From: Rhodoferax sp.
GTDB taxonomy: Bacteria; Pseudomonadota; Gammaproteobacteria; Burkholderiales; Burkholderiaceae_C
Reading direction: 5' to 3'
Assembly: GCA_029865845.1 (NCBI GenBank)
Contig: JARXAM010000027.1
Location: 84,956 to 148,955 of the forward strand
DNA: 64,000 nucleotides
Positions within the stretch are counted from its first letter, which is position 1, and the number at the start of each line of letters is the position of its first letter. Below the pieces are notes generated by a model, which saw nothing but the letters and a program-made list of their open reading frames with translations, made no database searches and was not told the DNA's origin. This document shows positions 39,739 through 50,665 of this stretch, in pieces. A program made the translations under genes and the position numbers.

Positions 39739-42000
39739 TTGCTGGAAGAAGTTGAAGGCACTGTGCAGGGTCATCGTGACGGGCATGGATTCGTTGCTCG
39801 TGACGATGGTGGGTCAGATATTTACTTGCCCCCGAATGAAATGCGGGCGGTGTTGCACAAGGACCGCGTCAAGGTTCGTGTGGTGCGAAACGACAGAAAA
39901 GGTCGCCCCGAAGGTCGGGTTACTGAAATTACTGAGCGATCCACTCAGCCCATTATCGGCAGGCTGTTGCAGGAGAGTGGGGTATGGCTTGTAGCGCCAG
40001 AAGATAAGCGGTATGGGCACGACGTCCTTATTCCAAAGGGGGCGGTCAGTGTGGCTAAGCCTGGCCAGGTTGTCGTGGTGGAGTTGATCGAGCCACCAGC
40101 ATTGTTTGGTCAGCCCGTCGGAAGAATTACCGAAGTACTGGGGGAAGTGGATGACCCGGGCATGGAGATCGAAATAGCTGTTCGCAAGTTCAGCGTGCCG
40201 CATCAGTTTTCTGATGCATGCCTTGCGCTTAGTAAGACCTTGCCAGAGCACGTACGTGCAGAGGACAAGTCCCACCGTGTGGACCTGACGGACCTGGCAT
40301 TGATCACTATCGATGGCGAGGACGCGCGGGATTTTGACGACGCCGTGTATTGTGAGCCTGCAGTGCAGGGGCGTGGCAAACAAGCGCACAAGGGGTGGCG
40401 ACTGTTGGTGGCGATTGCAGATGTGAGCCACTATGTGGAGACGGGCAATGCCATCGACGTAGATGCATATGACAGGGCGACGAGTGTATATTTCCCGCGC
40501 CGCGTCATTCCGATGCTTCCGGAGAAGCTCTCGAATGGTTTGTGCTCCTTAAACCCCGGGGTAGAGCGTTTGTGCATGGTCTGTGACATGTTTGTCACAG
40601 AAGAAGGGGAAGTTACCGCCTACCAGTTTTACCCGGCGGTGATGTGGAGTCACGCCCGACTGACGTACACGGAGGCGGCAGCAATTCTTGGGAATACCCG
40701 AGGGCCAGAGGCCACGAAGTACAAGGCTTTGGTTCCTCACTTGTTGAATCTGCATGGCGTCTATCGTTCCTTGTCGATGTCGCGCCATGCGAGGGGTGCT
40801 GTCGATTTCGAGACGACCGAGACACAGATAGTGTGCGATGTCAACGGTCGCATTGAGAAGATCGTGCCTCGCACCCGCAACACTGCCCATAGGCTTATCG
40901 AAGAGGCGATGTTGGCGGCAAATGTCTGTAGTGCGGACTTTATTGCCCAGAATAAACACCATGGACTGTTTCGAGTACACGAAGGTCCGACTCCAGAAAA
41001 GCAAGAGGTACTGCGGAATTTCTTGAAAGCCAGTGGTATCGGTTTGGGCATCAGCCAGAGGCCAACGCCCGGTGAGTTTCAAGCGATTGCCAACGCCACC
41101 AAGGAGCGGCCCGACGCGCAGCAGATTCACTCTATGTTGCTTCGCTCCATGTCGCAGGCGATTTACACGCCGGAGAACAGCGGGCATTTCGGCTTGGCAT
41201 TTGAGGCCTATACGCACTTCACCAGTCCTATCAGGCGATACCCCGATTTGCTGGTGCATCGGGTTATCAAAGCGATATTGGCGGACAAAAAGTACCAGTT
41301 GCCAGTGTTGCCAACGCCCGGCGAAGCGCACGCGAAGTTGGCACGACGACTGGAGAAAAATGCGGCCTCACGCCCGCCGGGTGCGAAACCTGCCAAACCC
41401 AGCCGTGACAGTGCGGCGTGGCAAGCGGCGGGTCTGCATTGCAGTGCCAATGAACGCCGCGCTGATGAGGCCAGCCGCGATGTAGAGGCTTGGCTGAAGT
41501 GCAAGTATGTTCGTGAGCACTTGGGCGAAGAGTACGCAGGCGTTGTTTCGTCCGTCGCAAGTTTTGGTTTGTTTGTAACTTTGGATGCCATGTATGTGGA
41601 GGGGCTGGTTCACATCACAGAGTTGGGAGGCGAGTTTTTCCGCTTCGATGAAGTTCGGCAAGAGCTGCGTGGAGAGCGCACCGGAATTCGGTTTGCTATT
41701 GGTACACGGGTCCGGATTCAGGTGAGTCGGGTCGATCTTGACGGGCGCAAGATTGATTTCAGGCTAGTGCATGAGGGACTCGGAGGTCCCGCCAAAGCGC
41801 TGCTCGAAAAGCCGCCACGACGCGAAGGCAAAGCACTCAGTGGGACCCGTGTGGACCGCATGGACTTGGAGCGAGTGTCGCCACGCGGCCGCAAGCCAAA
41901 ATCTGCCTCGGCAAGCGCCAAAGGCACGTCGCTGCGTGCGGCGCGTGAGAAAGGCAAGCCCGTCGCTTCCACCAAAAAGACCTCAAAATCGAGGCGATGA
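39739..42000 (+). CDS. rnr: Ribonuclease R (probable TTG start)
   Basis: EGTVQGHRDGHGFVARDDGGSDIYLPPNEMRAVLHKDRVKVRVV; DLALITIDGEDARDFDDAVYCE; S1 domain YAGVVSSVASFGLFVTL. The listed start at 39601 reads through the antisense tRNA and is unlikely. Confidence 0.9.
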   Translation: MLEEVEGTVQGHRDGHGFVARDDGGSDIYLPPNEMRAVLHKDRVKVRVVRNDRKGRPEGRVTEITERSTQPIIGRLLQESGVWLVAPEDKRYGHDVLIPKGAVSVAKPGQVVVVELIEPPALFGQPVGRITEVLGEVDDPGMEIEIAVRKFSVPHQFSDACLALSKTLPEHVRAEDKSHRVDLTDLALITIDGEDARDFDDAVYCEPAVQGRGKQAHKGWRLLVAIADVSHYVETGNAIDVDAYDRATSVYFPRRVIPMLPEKLSNGLCSLNPGVERLCMVCDMFVTEEGEVTAYQFYPAVMWSHARLTYTEAAAILGNTRGPEATKYKALVPHLLNLHGVYRSLSMSRHARGAVDFETTETQIVCDVNGRIEKIVPRTRNTAHRLIEEAMLAANVCSADFIAQNKHHGLFRVHEGPTPEKQEVLRNFLKASGIGLGISQRPTPGEFQAIANATKERPDAQQIHSMLLRSMSQAIYTPENSGHFGLAFEAYTHFTSPIRRYPDLLVHRVIKAILADKKYQLPVLPTPGEAHAKLARRLEKNAASRPPGAKPAKPSRDSAAWQAAGLHCSANERRADEASRDVEAWLKCKYVREHLGEEYAGVVSSVASFGLFVTLDAMYVEGLVHITELGGEFFRFDEVRQELRGERTGIRFAIGTRVRIQVSRVDLDGRKIDFRLVHEGLGGPAKALLEKPPRREGKALSGTRVDRMDLERVSPRGRKPKSASASAKGTSLRAAREKGKPVASTKKTSKSRR

Positions 42001-42067
42001 GTCTGGCTGTGTAGGCGCGCCTTTCTCGAGGGGCTTGTTTCGCAAGGCAGACCGAATGACCCGTGTT

Positions 42068-43522
42068 TTACATGTGCTCAATCAACCGGCTGGCGGTCAA
42101 TGCGTGGGCCCGTGGCCACCCGTCGGCCAGCGCCCCGTGTTGGTAGCAGGCCTCGCATGCAGCCCGCCAGGCATCTGCGTGGTGGGCCCATGCGGCCGCC
42201 ATCATTCCCGAGAGTACGTCACCAGCGCCTGCAATTGCCAACTTCGCATTGCCGGTGACGTTGAGGTGTGGTGTTCTTGACGGTGCCGCGACAACGGTCC
42301 CGGACCCCTCGAGCACCACGGTGCAGTGGTATCGGTTCGCAAGTTGTTGGGCAGCATGCAGCCGGTCTGACTGAACGTCTTGCACCTTGCATCCCAAGAG
42401 TCTGGCAGCTTCGAGCGGATGCGGGGTCATGATGGTGGTGTGTGCGACTCGTTGCTTCACGAGGTCTTTAAGTGCGTCGCAAGCAGCTATCGCGTTGAGC
42501 GCGTCGGCATCCAACACCAGCTGCGTGGAGGCTGAAAGCCAGTGGGGGAGCATGTGGGACACCTCTTTTCCGCCTCCGCAACCAACGACGAGCGTCATTC
42601 CATGGACGTCAGCAGTGTCGACATTGCGCTGCATCAAGTCCGCTGGCAAATCGCCATCCGCATGCAATAACCGCTGTGGCGGGACTCCCAAGTAGACCCT
42701 GCCCGCCCCCCCGTGCAAGGCCGCACGCGCTGCCAAGATGGAGGCCCCTTGCATGGTTGCCATGCCGGCGATCACCATGACGTCGCCATAGTTGCCTTTG
42801 TTCGACGCGTGGCGCCTCGGTTGAACGGATGGTGCAGGATTCAACCATGCAACTGGCGGCATGGGTGCATGGGTACCGAGTGCGTTGAACCACACCGTGC
42901 CGCAAACGTCCCTGCCATGATGGGTAAAGAGTCCGGGCTTGAGGCCCAGCAATGTCAACGTATGGGTTGCCCGTACACAGGCTCCAGGAGTCGCACCGGT
43001 GTCCGCCATGAGTCCGCTGGGAACGTCCGCTGCAATGACGCATCCTTTTTTGGTATTGATGATGTCAATCCAATCGGAGTAGGTGTTTTGCGGGGCATCG
43101 TGCAAGCCAATACCAAGCATGGCATCGATGCACGCGTCCCAGTCCTCCGGCGGGTGGTGGCTCAGCGTTGCACCGGCGCTAGACAAACGTTGGACAGCAT
43201 GCGCCATGCCCACCGGCAGGAGTGTGGTTTCAAGGGGCGTACTAACGTGTACTCCCTTGCCCCATTGAAGTAGGTGCAGGGCGGCGTCCAAGCCAATCGC
43301 TGCAGTGCCCCCTGTACCCGCTGCTACCCAGATTCGCCGCGCGTGTGGGGCAACAGCCAGTGCGAGCTGTGCGAGCGCGAGTCCTGCCCGTTCCGTCAAG
43401 GTTTCGCGACCTGTGTCCAATGCAGTTATGGTTCCGAGTGCCAAGCATTGTGCGGCGTTGAGTAAAGGGTGGCACAGGCCGCTGTACACCCCGTGGGTCG
43501 ACAGTATTTTTTCAGAACTCAT
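42068..43522 (-). CDS. nnrD: NAD(P)H-hydrate repair enzyme, epimerase-like + dehydratase domains
   Basis: N-terminal YjeF_N-like region and C-terminal carbohydrate-kinase-like dehydratase (YGDVMVIAGMATMQGASILAARAALHGGAGRVYLGVP ... AIAGAGDVLSGMMAAAWAHH). Confidence 0.87.
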   Translation of the reverse strand: MSSEKILSTHGVYSGLCHPLLNAAQCLALGTITALDTGRETLTERAGLALAQLALAVAPHARRIWVAAGTGGTAAIGLDAALHLLQWGKGVHVSTPLETTLLPVGMAHAVQRLSSAGATLSHHPPEDWDACIDAMLGIGLHDAPQNTYSDWIDIINTKKGCVIAADVPSGLMADTGATPGACVRATHTLTLLGLKPGLFTHHGRDVCGTVWFNALGTHAPMPPVAWLNPAPSVQPRRHASNKGNYGDVMVIAGMATMQGASILAARAALHGGAGRVYLGVPPQRLLHADGDLPADLMQRNVDTADVHGMTLVVGCGGGKEVSHMLPHWLSASTQLVLDADALNAIAACDALKDLVKQRVAHTTIMTPHPLEAARLLGCKVQDVQSDRLHAAQQLANRYHCTVVLEGSGTVVAAPSRTPHLNVTGNAKLAIAGAGDVLSGMMAAAWAHHADAWRAACEACYQHGALADGWPRAHALTASRLIEHM

Positions 43523-44399
43523 AGGTCTCGCCCTCTCGGGCGAGGCGAATGTCAACGCTTTCGGAGTCCGCGCTGCTCTGGCGTACGGCTTCACGGAATA
43601 CCGATTCCAGCGCGTCGTCACTGCGGGTGGGTTCATGGTGCGTGCAAAAAAGTGTTCTGGCTCCGGCAGCGCGTGCAGTGGCAATGCTGCTGGTAAATGT
43701 CCCATGTCCCCAGCCCTGTTTGCCCCGGTATTCTTCATCTGTGTAGGACGCGTCGGCAATGAGCACATCAACCCCCCGAATCGCGCTCAGTATTGCTTGG
43801 TTTCGTTCGTCGACAAGACTTTGGTAGTCCGCATAGTTGGCGTCGTCTGGCGCATAAATGTTGTAAGGAGGTTCGTGGTCGCCGGTAAAAAAAACGGACT
43901 TTCCGTTGCATTCGATCCGGTATCCCAAATTGACGACGGGGTGATTCAGTAAACAAGGGGTAACCGTTGCACTTCCGATCGTGAACGGTTGACGGGGCGT
44001 CACCGTCACGTACTCAATGCGGCCCCGCATCTCGTCTTCGCGCACCGGAAAATAGCTGTACTGCAACTGCACCGACATCACGTGCTCCACGCCCCTGCCG
44101 GTCACTGGATCGATGCCGCCGTGTAACCGCAACACGTTGCCTGCAATAAAGTTGGGAACAAAGAAGGGAAGTCCTTGGATATGGTCCCAGTGGCTGTGTG
44201 TGATGAGGATATTTGCCGTTACCGGCATTTCTGCAAGAAGTGTTTGTGACAAGGGAAAGAGGCCGGTGCCGGCATCCAGAATGATGAGCTCATTGTTGTC
44301 AGTCCTGACTTCGATGCAGGTGGTGTTGCCGCCATAGCGAGCCGTTTGTGGGCCTGGCGAGGCAATAGAGCCTCTAACACCCCAAAATGTGACTTTCAA
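43512..44399 (-). CDS. MBL-fold metallo-hydrolase
   Basis: MKVTFWGVRGSIASPGPQTARYGGNTTCIEVRTDNNELIILDAGTG...LITHSHWDHIQGLPFF. Confidence 0.92.
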   Translation of the reverse strand: MKVTFWGVRGSIASPGPQTARYGGNTTCIEVRTDNNELIILDAGTGLFPLSQTLLAEMPVTANILITHSHWDHIQGLPFFVPNFIAGNVLRLHGGIDPVTGRGVEHVMSVQLQYSYFPVREDEMRGRIEYVTVTPRQPFTIGSATVTPCLLNHPVVNLGYRIECNGKSVFFTGDHEPPYNIYAPDDANYADYQSLVDERNQAILSAIRGVDVLIADASYTDEEYRGKQGWGHGTFTSSIATARAAGARTLFCTHHEPTRSDDALESVFREAVRQSSADSESVDIRLAREGETYEF

Positions 44400-44410
44400 G
44401 TTGACCCCCT

Positions 44411-45253
44411 TTAGGCACTGGCGAACATTTGGGCTTCTTCAAATAGCTGATCGAGGTCACCCAAGGATGCGATTGTTTCCGGTAGATCACCTCCCAAGCG
44501 CTTGCGCACGAGTTCGGGAAACGGATCAACACATGCGTTGCCTGCAAAACCATATTTCAGGTGTTTGCTGATTTGATTGGCTGCAAAGACACAGGCAATC
44601 ATGTCAGTGTCTTTGAGGTTGTCTGTACGTTGATGCCGGATGGTCTCTACCAACATTGGAGAAAATCTCCACTTCTCAACCAGCATTGCGCCTACTACCG
44701 CATGGTCGGTGCCTATGGTTTGCTGAAGTGCTTCATGCAAGGAGCTTGCGTTGGCCGCACTTAAGGCCAAGGCTGCTCTGAATTCTTGCGGCATGAACTG
44801 GGCAAAAACCATTTTTCCGAAATCGTGCAACAGCCCAGCGATGAAGCAGTCCATGGGGTCGGCATCCGCGAGTTTGTTTGCAAGTCGTTTTGCGATGTTC
44901 GCGGTGGACAGAGAGTGCAGCAGGTACTGCTGTACATCGAACCCAGCCGGGTTATCTTTGGGCAGCATGCCGACAGCGGCAATACCGAGTGCCAAGTTTT
45001 TGATCGTGTTGAACCCCAGATAGACCACTGCATGTCCGATTGACGTGACTTGGCGGGGCAGTCCGTAATACGCGGAGTTGATGACTTTGAGGATCTTGAC
45101 CGTGGCCACTGGATCTTTATCAATGACATCCACCAAGTCTTTGGGGGTGCTGTTGGGGTCGCGAGTGAGGTCGAGAATGCGTTGCACACTTTTGGGAAAA
45201 GCAGGCATTCCGTCGACAGCGAGTGCAAGTCTTTGAGAGAGATCCGGCGTCAT
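44411..45253 (-). CDS. HDOD domain protein
   Basis: ALAVDGMPAFPKSVQRILDLTRDPNSTPKDLVDVIDKDPVATVKILKVINSAYYGLPRQVTSIGHAVVYLGFNTIKNLALG. Confidence 0.94.
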   Translation of the reverse strand: MTPDLSQRLALAVDGMPAFPKSVQRILDLTRDPNSTPKDLVDVIDKDPVATVKILKVINSAYYGLPRQVTSIGHAVVYLGFNTIKNLALGIAAVGMLPKDNPAGFDVQQYLLHSLSTANIAKRLANKLADADPMDCFIAGLLHDFGKMVFAQFMPQEFRAALALSAANASSLHEALQQTIGTDHAVVGAMLVEKWRFSPMLVETIRHQRTDNLKDTDMIACVFAANQISKHLKYGFAGNACVDPFPELVRKRLGGDLPETIASLGDLDQLFEEAQMFASA

Positions 45254-45269
45254 GTACTTTTCTCAGCGA

Positions 45270-46547
45270 TTAATCGGTCGTTTGCGCGTCGAGCTCACTC
45301 TGCAGACGCAATGGGCTAATCAGGTGGTGCATGGGGCCTGTTGCCTGGCCTTCGAGTTGATCGCGCAGCAGGCGGGCGCTGGCACATGCGAATGTCCATC
45401 CGCCAGCACCGTGTGCGAGATTAAGCCACACCCCTTGCGCACCTGAAGGGCCTACCAATGGGTTACCGTCTGCGGTGAAAGTGCGACTCCCTCTCCAGAC
45501 TTGGGTGCCGCCGGCGTAGTTTGCGGCGCCTGGAAAACAAGCATCCAACGCATGAAACATCTTGCGTACCAGTCGATCGTCATGGCGCGCGTTGGGCGCT
45601 GGGTTGAGTTCTGCGCCACCGCAAATACGCAAACGCTTACCCAAGCGAGTGACGATGTAACCGGACTGGTGTAACTGGACGCCACTTGTTGGGGCATTCG
45701 CTGTATCCCGAATGCCCACGCTTAGGCCGTAACTCGCAATGTTGGCGGTGGCTGAATAAGCTGGTAATTCCAGCATGTCGCTGGGTGGTAGCGCTTCCGT
45801 GCAAAGGACTACATGGTCAAACGCATGGACATTGCCGTCACTTACCCGCACTTGGGGGAGGGCTCCCGGGGTGATGCCTGTGACCTGCTGACTAAAGTGG
45901 AAGTCAACCCCGAGTCGCTGCGCGGCTTGTCGAACCAAGGATGCGAACTGCCGACAGTTGAGTATTCTGTCGTCTTGAAAATGAATGGCTTTATGGAATG
46001 GAACTGACAACTCCAAGGCAGGCTCCACCGCTGCCAACTCGGCTTTATCGAGCAAACGGAAGTGGCCGCCCGCTCCCTCTAGGCATTGGAGTGCTAAAGC
46101 GTAGTGTTGGAGGTCGGATTCACGGGCGAGCAGCACGGTGTGCCCCGGGCTTTGTTCCACATCCCAATTGTGTTGGACCATCCACGCGTCACCAATTTCT
46201 TGCCCCAGTTTGGCCATTTGTTGGTGGAGCTGCATCTGGTGGTGACGCGTGTCGTGGGGTGAAGATGCGCTTCTCGCCCATAGCCAACGCAGATTGTCGG
46301 GCGCAGCCCAGCGTGAGGTGGAAAGTTGCTGGGTCAAGCGCGCGAGCTTCCCCAGTTGGTGCCCGACTGGGCAGGGCATGAGTAGAGGCAAAGTACAACT
46401 TGCGCTCAGAATGCCACCATTGGCAAAACTGGCCGCCTCGCAGGCAGTCCCATTTCTTTCGAACACGGTGACCACATGACCGGCGTTGGCAAAGTCAAAC
46501 GCAGACGCTATTCCCACGACCCCCGCCCCGATGATCGCAATGTTCAT
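45270..46547 (-). CDS. dadA: D-amino acid dehydrogenase (FAD-dependent)
   Basis: MNIAIIGAGVVGIASAFDFANAGHVVTVFERNGTACEAASFANGGILSAS. Confidence 0.87.
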   Translation of the reverse strand: MNIAIIGAGVVGIASAFDFANAGHVVTVFERNGTACEAASFANGGILSASCTLPLLMPCPVGHQLGKLARLTQQLSTSRWAAPDNLRWLWARSASSPHDTRHHQMQLHQQMAKLGQEIGDAWMVQHNWDVEQSPGHTVLLARESDLQHYALALQCLEGAGGHFRLLDKAELAAVEPALELSVPFHKAIHFQDDRILNCRQFASLVRQAAQRLGVDFHFSQQVTGITPGALPQVRVSDGNVHAFDHVVLCTEALPPSDMLELPAYSATANIASYGLSVGIRDTANAPTSGVQLHQSGYIVTRLGKRLRICGGAELNPAPNARHDDRLVRKMFHALDACFPGAANYAGGTQVWRGSRTFTADGNPLVGPSGAQGVWLNLAHGAGGWTFACASARLLRDQLEGQATGPMHHLISPLRLQSELDAQTTD

Positions 46548-46685
46548 TTTCTCTTTCATTATTTCTGAGTAATTCCCCCTATTTTTTCATAGCTTAGGGG
46601 CCCCTTCGCGGGTGTCGGTGACTCTATTGCATGCCACCAACGAACAGTCTTTGCCACGCCGGGTGCATGCTACAATCGACGGGCT

Positions 46686-46762
46686 TTGGCATTGTGAAAC
46701 GCAGTGCCAAGTATTCACAAACCACCCTCTCACAAGGTGTTTCCCGATGACTTTGTTTCGGG
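46686..46762 (+). promoter_or_regulatory. Structured 5' leader of rpsB (two stem-loops)
   Basis: TACAAT box just upstream, then TTGGCATTG...CAGTGCCAA stem (46686-46710) and CCCGA...TCGGG stem (46743-46762) before the AUG at 46806. Confidence 0.45.
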
Positions 46763-46805
46763 CGATCAGTGGGGTGGATTTCAGACCTAACCTTTGGAGT
46801 TAATC

Positions 46806-47558
46806 ATGGCAGTAACAATGCGCGAAATGCTGGAAGCTGGCGTCCACTTTGGTCACCAGACCCGTTTCTGGAATCCCAAGATGGCACCGTTCATCTTCGG
46901 TCATCGCAATAAAATCCACATCATTAACCTGGAGAAGTCGCTTCCGATGTTCCAGGAAGCGGCGAAGTTCGTGCGCCAGCTGTCTGCCAAGCGCGGCACC
47001 ATTTTGATGGTTGGCACCAAGCGTCAGGCACGCGAAATTGTGGCTGCTGAAGCGCAGCGTGCCGGTGTTCCCTTTGTGGATCAGCGTTGGTTGGGCGGCA
47101 TGTTGACGAACTTCAAGACAGTGAAGACGTCCATCAAGCGTTTGAAGGATATGAAAGTCCAACAAGAAGCCGGTTTGGACAGCATGAGCAAAAAAGAGCA
47201 GCTAATGTTCGCTCGTGAACTGGAAAAGCTTGAGAAAGATATCGGTGGCATCCAAGAGATGAACACTCTGCCCGATGCGATTTTTGTTATCGATGTCGGC
47301 TATCACAAGATCGCAATTGCTGAGGCGCGCAAGCTTGGCATTCCATTGATCGGTGTGGTTGACTCCAACCATTCCCCCGAGGGAATTGACTACGTGATTC
47401 CTGGCAACGACGACTCCTCGAAAGCGGTTACGTTGTATGCGCGCGGAATTGCAGATGCAATTTTGGAAGGGCGTGCCAACGCGGTAGATGATGTTGTCAA
47501 AGCTGTTGCGGCAGACAACGAAGATGAATTTGTGGAAGTGAGCGAAGCCGCCGCCTAA
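46806..47558 (+). CDS. rpsB: 30S ribosomal protein S2
   Basis: [45 protein letters not shown]. Confidence 0.98.
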   Translation: MAVTMREMLEAGVHFGHQTRFWNPKMAPFIFGHRNKIHIINLEKSLPMFQEAAKFVRQLSAKRGTILMVGTKRQAREIVAAEAQRAGVPFVDQRWLGGMLTNFKTVKTSIKRLKDMKVQQEAGLDSMSKKEQLMFARELEKLEKDIGGIQEMNTLPDAIFVIDVGYHKIAIAEARKLGIPLIGVVDSNHSPEGIDYVIPGNDDSSKAVTLYARGIADAILEGRANAVDDVVKAVAADNEDEFVEVSEAAA

Positions 47559-47572
47559 GGCTGTTTCGCCCG

Positions 47573-47599
47573 AAAAAGGGGGCTTATTGCCCCTTTTTT
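47573..47599 (+). terminator. Intrinsic terminator/attenuator between rpsB and tsf
   Basis: AAAAAGGGGGCTTATTGCCCCTTTTTTTT. Confidence 0.85.
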
Positions 47600-47638
47600 T
47601 TAGCCCATACCTCAACTATTGAAATTTGGAGAATACAA

Positions 47639-48562
47639 ATGGCAGCAATCACAGCGAGCATGGTGGCAGAACTGCGTGGCAAGACTGACGCGCCCATGAT
47701 GGAGTGCAAGAAGGCATTGACAGAGGCCGATGGCGACATGGCCAAAGCGGAAGAAATTTTGCGTGTCAAGTTGGGCAGCAAGGCTGGCAAAGCGGCAGCA
47801 CGAGTGACCGCAGAAGGCGTTGTGGCGAGCAGCATTGCGGGTGGCGTCGGTGCGCTCATCGAAGTCAATTGCGAAACCGACTTTGTGACCAAAAACGACA
47901 GCTTCTTGGCATTGGCCAATGCTGCTGCTGCTTTGGTTGCGGCCCACAATCCTGCTGACGTTTCTGCATTGGGTGCGTTGGCTTACGAACAGGATGGCTT
48001 CGGTCCGACCTTGGAAGACGTTCGCAAGGGCTTGATTGGCAAGATCGGCGAAAACATGACCTTCCGTCGCTTCCAGCGTTTTGACGGCAAGAGTGGTTTG
48101 GCCTCCTATTTGCATGGCACACGCATTGGCGTCGTCGTCGAGTTTGAGGGGGATGAGGCTGCGGCAAAGGACGTTGCGATGCATGTTGCGGCTATGAAGC
48201 CCGTGTCCTTGTCTGCGGACCAAGTGCCCGCTGAACTGGTAGAGCGCGAGCGTTCGGTGGCAGCTGCCAAGGCAGCGGAGGATGCTGCTGCAGCAACTGC
48301 GGCAGGCAAGCCCGTGCAATCTGCCGAAATTGTGGCCAAGCGCATCGAGGGCGGTGTACAAAAATTCCTGAAAGAAGTTTCTTTGTTCAATCAGCCTTTC
48401 GTGAAGAATGACAAGCAGACGGTTGAACAAATGCTGAAGGCGGCTTCTACAACTGTCAAAGGCTTCACCTTGTATGTGGTGGGCGAAGGCATTGAGAAGA
48501 AGGTTGACGATTTTGCAGCGGAAGTCGCCGCGCAAGTTGCAGCCGCGAAGCAATCAGCTTGA
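47639..48562 (+). CDS. tsf: Elongation factor Ts
   Basis: [44 protein letters not shown]. Confidence 0.98.
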   Translation: MAAITASMVAELRGKTDAPMMECKKALTEADGDMAKAEEILRVKLGSKAGKAAARVTAEGVVASSIAGGVGALIEVNCETDFVTKNDSFLALANAAAALVAAHNPADVSALGALAYEQDGFGPTLEDVRKGLIGKIGENMTFRRFQRFDGKSGLASYLHGTRIGVVVEFEGDEAAAKDVAMHVAAMKPVSLSADQVPAELVERERSVAAAKAAEDAAAATAAGKPVQSAEIVAKRIEGGVQKFLKEVSLFNQPFVKNDKQTVEQMLKAASTTVKGFTLYVVGEGIEKKVDDFAAEVAAQVAAAKQSA

Positions 48563-48599
48563 CCCGAGAAAATTGTTCTGTGTTGAACGGGAGTCGTCC

Positions 48600-49322
48600 A
48601 TGAATCAGTCCGAACCGGCCTACAAGAGAATACTGCTGAAGTTGTCTGGCGAGGCGTTGATGGGCGACGACCAATTTGGTATCAACAGGGCCACCATCGT
48701 TCGAATGGTGGATGAAATCGCAGAAGTAACCCGTTTGGGTGTACAGGTTGCAGTCGTCATTGGTGGGGGCAACATTTTTCGGGGTGTCGCAGGTGGGTCT
48801 GTGGGTATGGACCGAGCGACTGCGGACTACATGGGGATGTTGGCCACCGTGATGAACGCGCTTGCTTTGGGCGACACGATGAACAAAGCAGGCCTGACGG
48901 CGCGTGTGATGTCGGCGATCGGTATTGAGCAGGTGGTCGAGCCTTATGTGCGACCCAAAGCGCTCCAATACTTGGAGGAAGGTAAGGTAGTAATTTTTGC
49001 AGCCGGCACGGGAAATCCGTTTTTTACGACGGATACGGCTGCTGCACTTCGAGGCGCGGAGATTGGGGCTGAGATGGTGCTCAAGGCTACCAAGGTGGAC
49101 GGTGTGTATACCGCAGACCCCAAAAAAGACCCCGCGGCAACGCGCTACTCGGAGATCACCTTCGACGATGCAATGGCCCAAAATTTAGGCATCATGGACG
49201 CGGCTGCGTTTGCGCTGTGCCGAGATCAGAAGCTACCCATCAAGGTCTTTTCAATCTTCAAGCACGGTGCTTTGAAGCGTGTGGTGTTAGGTGAGGACGA
49301 AGGTACGTTGGTGCACGTGTGA
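48600..49322 (+). CDS. pyrH: UMP kinase
   Basis: [21 protein letters not shown]...[12 protein letters not shown]...[21 protein letters not shown]. Confidence 0.98.
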   Translation: MNQSEPAYKRILLKLSGEALMGDDQFGINRATIVRMVDEIAEVTRLGVQVAVVIGGGNIFRGVAGGSVGMDRATADYMGMLATVMNALALGDTMNKAGLTARVMSAIGIEQVVEPYVRPKALQYLEEGKVVIFAAGTGNPFFTTDTAAALRGAEIGAEMVLKATKVDGVYTADPKKDPAATRYSEITFDDAMAQNLGIMDAAAFALCRDQKLPIKVFSIFKHGALKRVVLGEDEGTLVHV

Positions 49323-49358
49323 CCGCGTACTGACGGGGATTGAACAGGAGTAGTGACT

Positions 49359-49919
49359 ATGTCCATAGAAGAAATCAAACGAACAACAGATGGCAAGATG
49401 GACCAGTCCATTGCCGCTTTGAAAAACAATCTCACAAAGATTCGCACTGGTCGTGCCAATCCGGCACTTTTGGATACCGTGCACGTGGATTACTACGGTT
49501 CTATGGTCCCCTTGAGTCAGGTGGCCAACCTGTCGTTGATGGATGCGCGCACCATCAGCGTTCAACCCTGGGAAAAGAGTATGGCTCCCAAGATTGAGAA
49601 GGCCATCCGTGATTCCGATCTCGGACTGAACCCGTCCAGTTTTGGTGAGCTTATTCGTGTCCCAATGCCGGCCATGACGGAAGAGCGCCGTAAAGAACTC
49701 ACCAAGGTCGTTCGCAGCGAAGGTGAGGGTGCAAAGGTAGCCATCCGTAATCTGCGGCGCGATGCCAACGAATCGGTGAAGCGGCTGGTCAAGGACAAGC
49801 TTGCCTCCGAGGACGATCAAAAGCGTTGCGAGGCCGATGTGCAGAAAGTTACAGACAAGCACATTGCCGAAATTGATCGTTTGGTGGCGTCCAAGGAACA
49901 AGACATCATGGCCGTTTAA
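49359..49919 (+). CDS. frr: Ribosome recycling factor
   Basis: [39 protein letters not shown]. Confidence 0.98.
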   Translation: MSIEEIKRTTDGKMDQSIAALKNNLTKIRTGRANPALLDTVHVDYYGSMVPLSQVANLSLMDARTISVQPWEKSMAPKIEKAIRDSDLGLNPSSFGELIRVPMPAMTEERRKELTKVVRSEGEGAKVAIRNLRRDANESVKRLVKDKLASEDDQKRCEADVQKVTDKHIAEIDRLVASKEQDIMAV

Positions 49920-49928
49920 GGTTGCTCA

Positions 49929-50636
49929 ATGCCTGTTGATGACGTAGCGAACCCGCTCCACGTTGCCATTGTGATGGACGGGAACGGTCGATGGGCATCG
50001 AAGCGGTTTTTGCCTCGTTTGGCCGGGCATCGGCAGGGGCTGGAAGCCCTTAAGCGGTTGGTGAGGGCCTGTCCTTCACGCAACATTTCGGTACTCACTG
50101 TTTTTGCGTTTTCTTCCGAGAACTGGAGTCGCCCTGCTGAGGAAGTCTCAGGTCTTTTGGAGTTGTTGGCTGGCGCGCTGGCTAAGGAAGTGCGCACTCT
50201 TCAGCAAGAGGGTGTACGTCTGCGGTTTGTTGGTAGCCGCGTGGGGCTTTCCACAAAAGTTCAGCAGGGGCTTCATGAGGCAGAAGTTGTGACCGCTTCC
50301 AACCAGGGCCTGACCTTGAATGTATGCTTTAACTACGGGGGGCGATGGGACATCGCTCAGGCAGCTGCTTCGCTGGCCGCGCGTGGTGTGGATATCACGG
50401 AAGAGACCCTGACTGACGCAATGGCGCTTGCACCTTGCCAAGACCCAGATTTGGTCATCCGCACCGGTGGGGAATATCGTCTCAGTAACTTCCTGTTGTG
50501 GCAAGCCGCCTACGCGGAACTGGTTTTCAGTCCCAGTCTTTGGCCCGATTTCGGCGAAGAGGAACTCGATGTGGCACTTGTCGAGTTTCACGGTCGCGAA
50601 CGGCGTTTCGGTAAAACTTCACTACAAATCCGATAG
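49929..50636 (+). CDS. uppS: Isoprenyl transferase (undecaprenyl diphosphate synthase)
   Basis: HVAIVMDGNGRWASKRFLPRLAGHRQG...LTVFAFSSENWSRP...LVIRTGGEYRLSNFLLWQAAYAEL. Confidence 0.97.
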   Translation: MPVDDVANPLHVAIVMDGNGRWASKRFLPRLAGHRQGLEALKRLVRACPSRNISVLTVFAFSSENWSRPAEEVSGLLELLAGALAKEVRTLQQEGVRLRFVGSRVGLSTKVQQGLHEAEVVTASNQGLTLNVCFNYGGRWDIAQAAASLAARGVDITEETLTDAMALAPCQDPDLVIRTGGEYRLSNFLLWQAAYAELVFSPSLWPDFGEEELDVALVEFHGRERRFGKTSLQIR

Positions 50637-50665
50637 GCGCTTTGCGTACTCCGGGAAGGGTCTCT

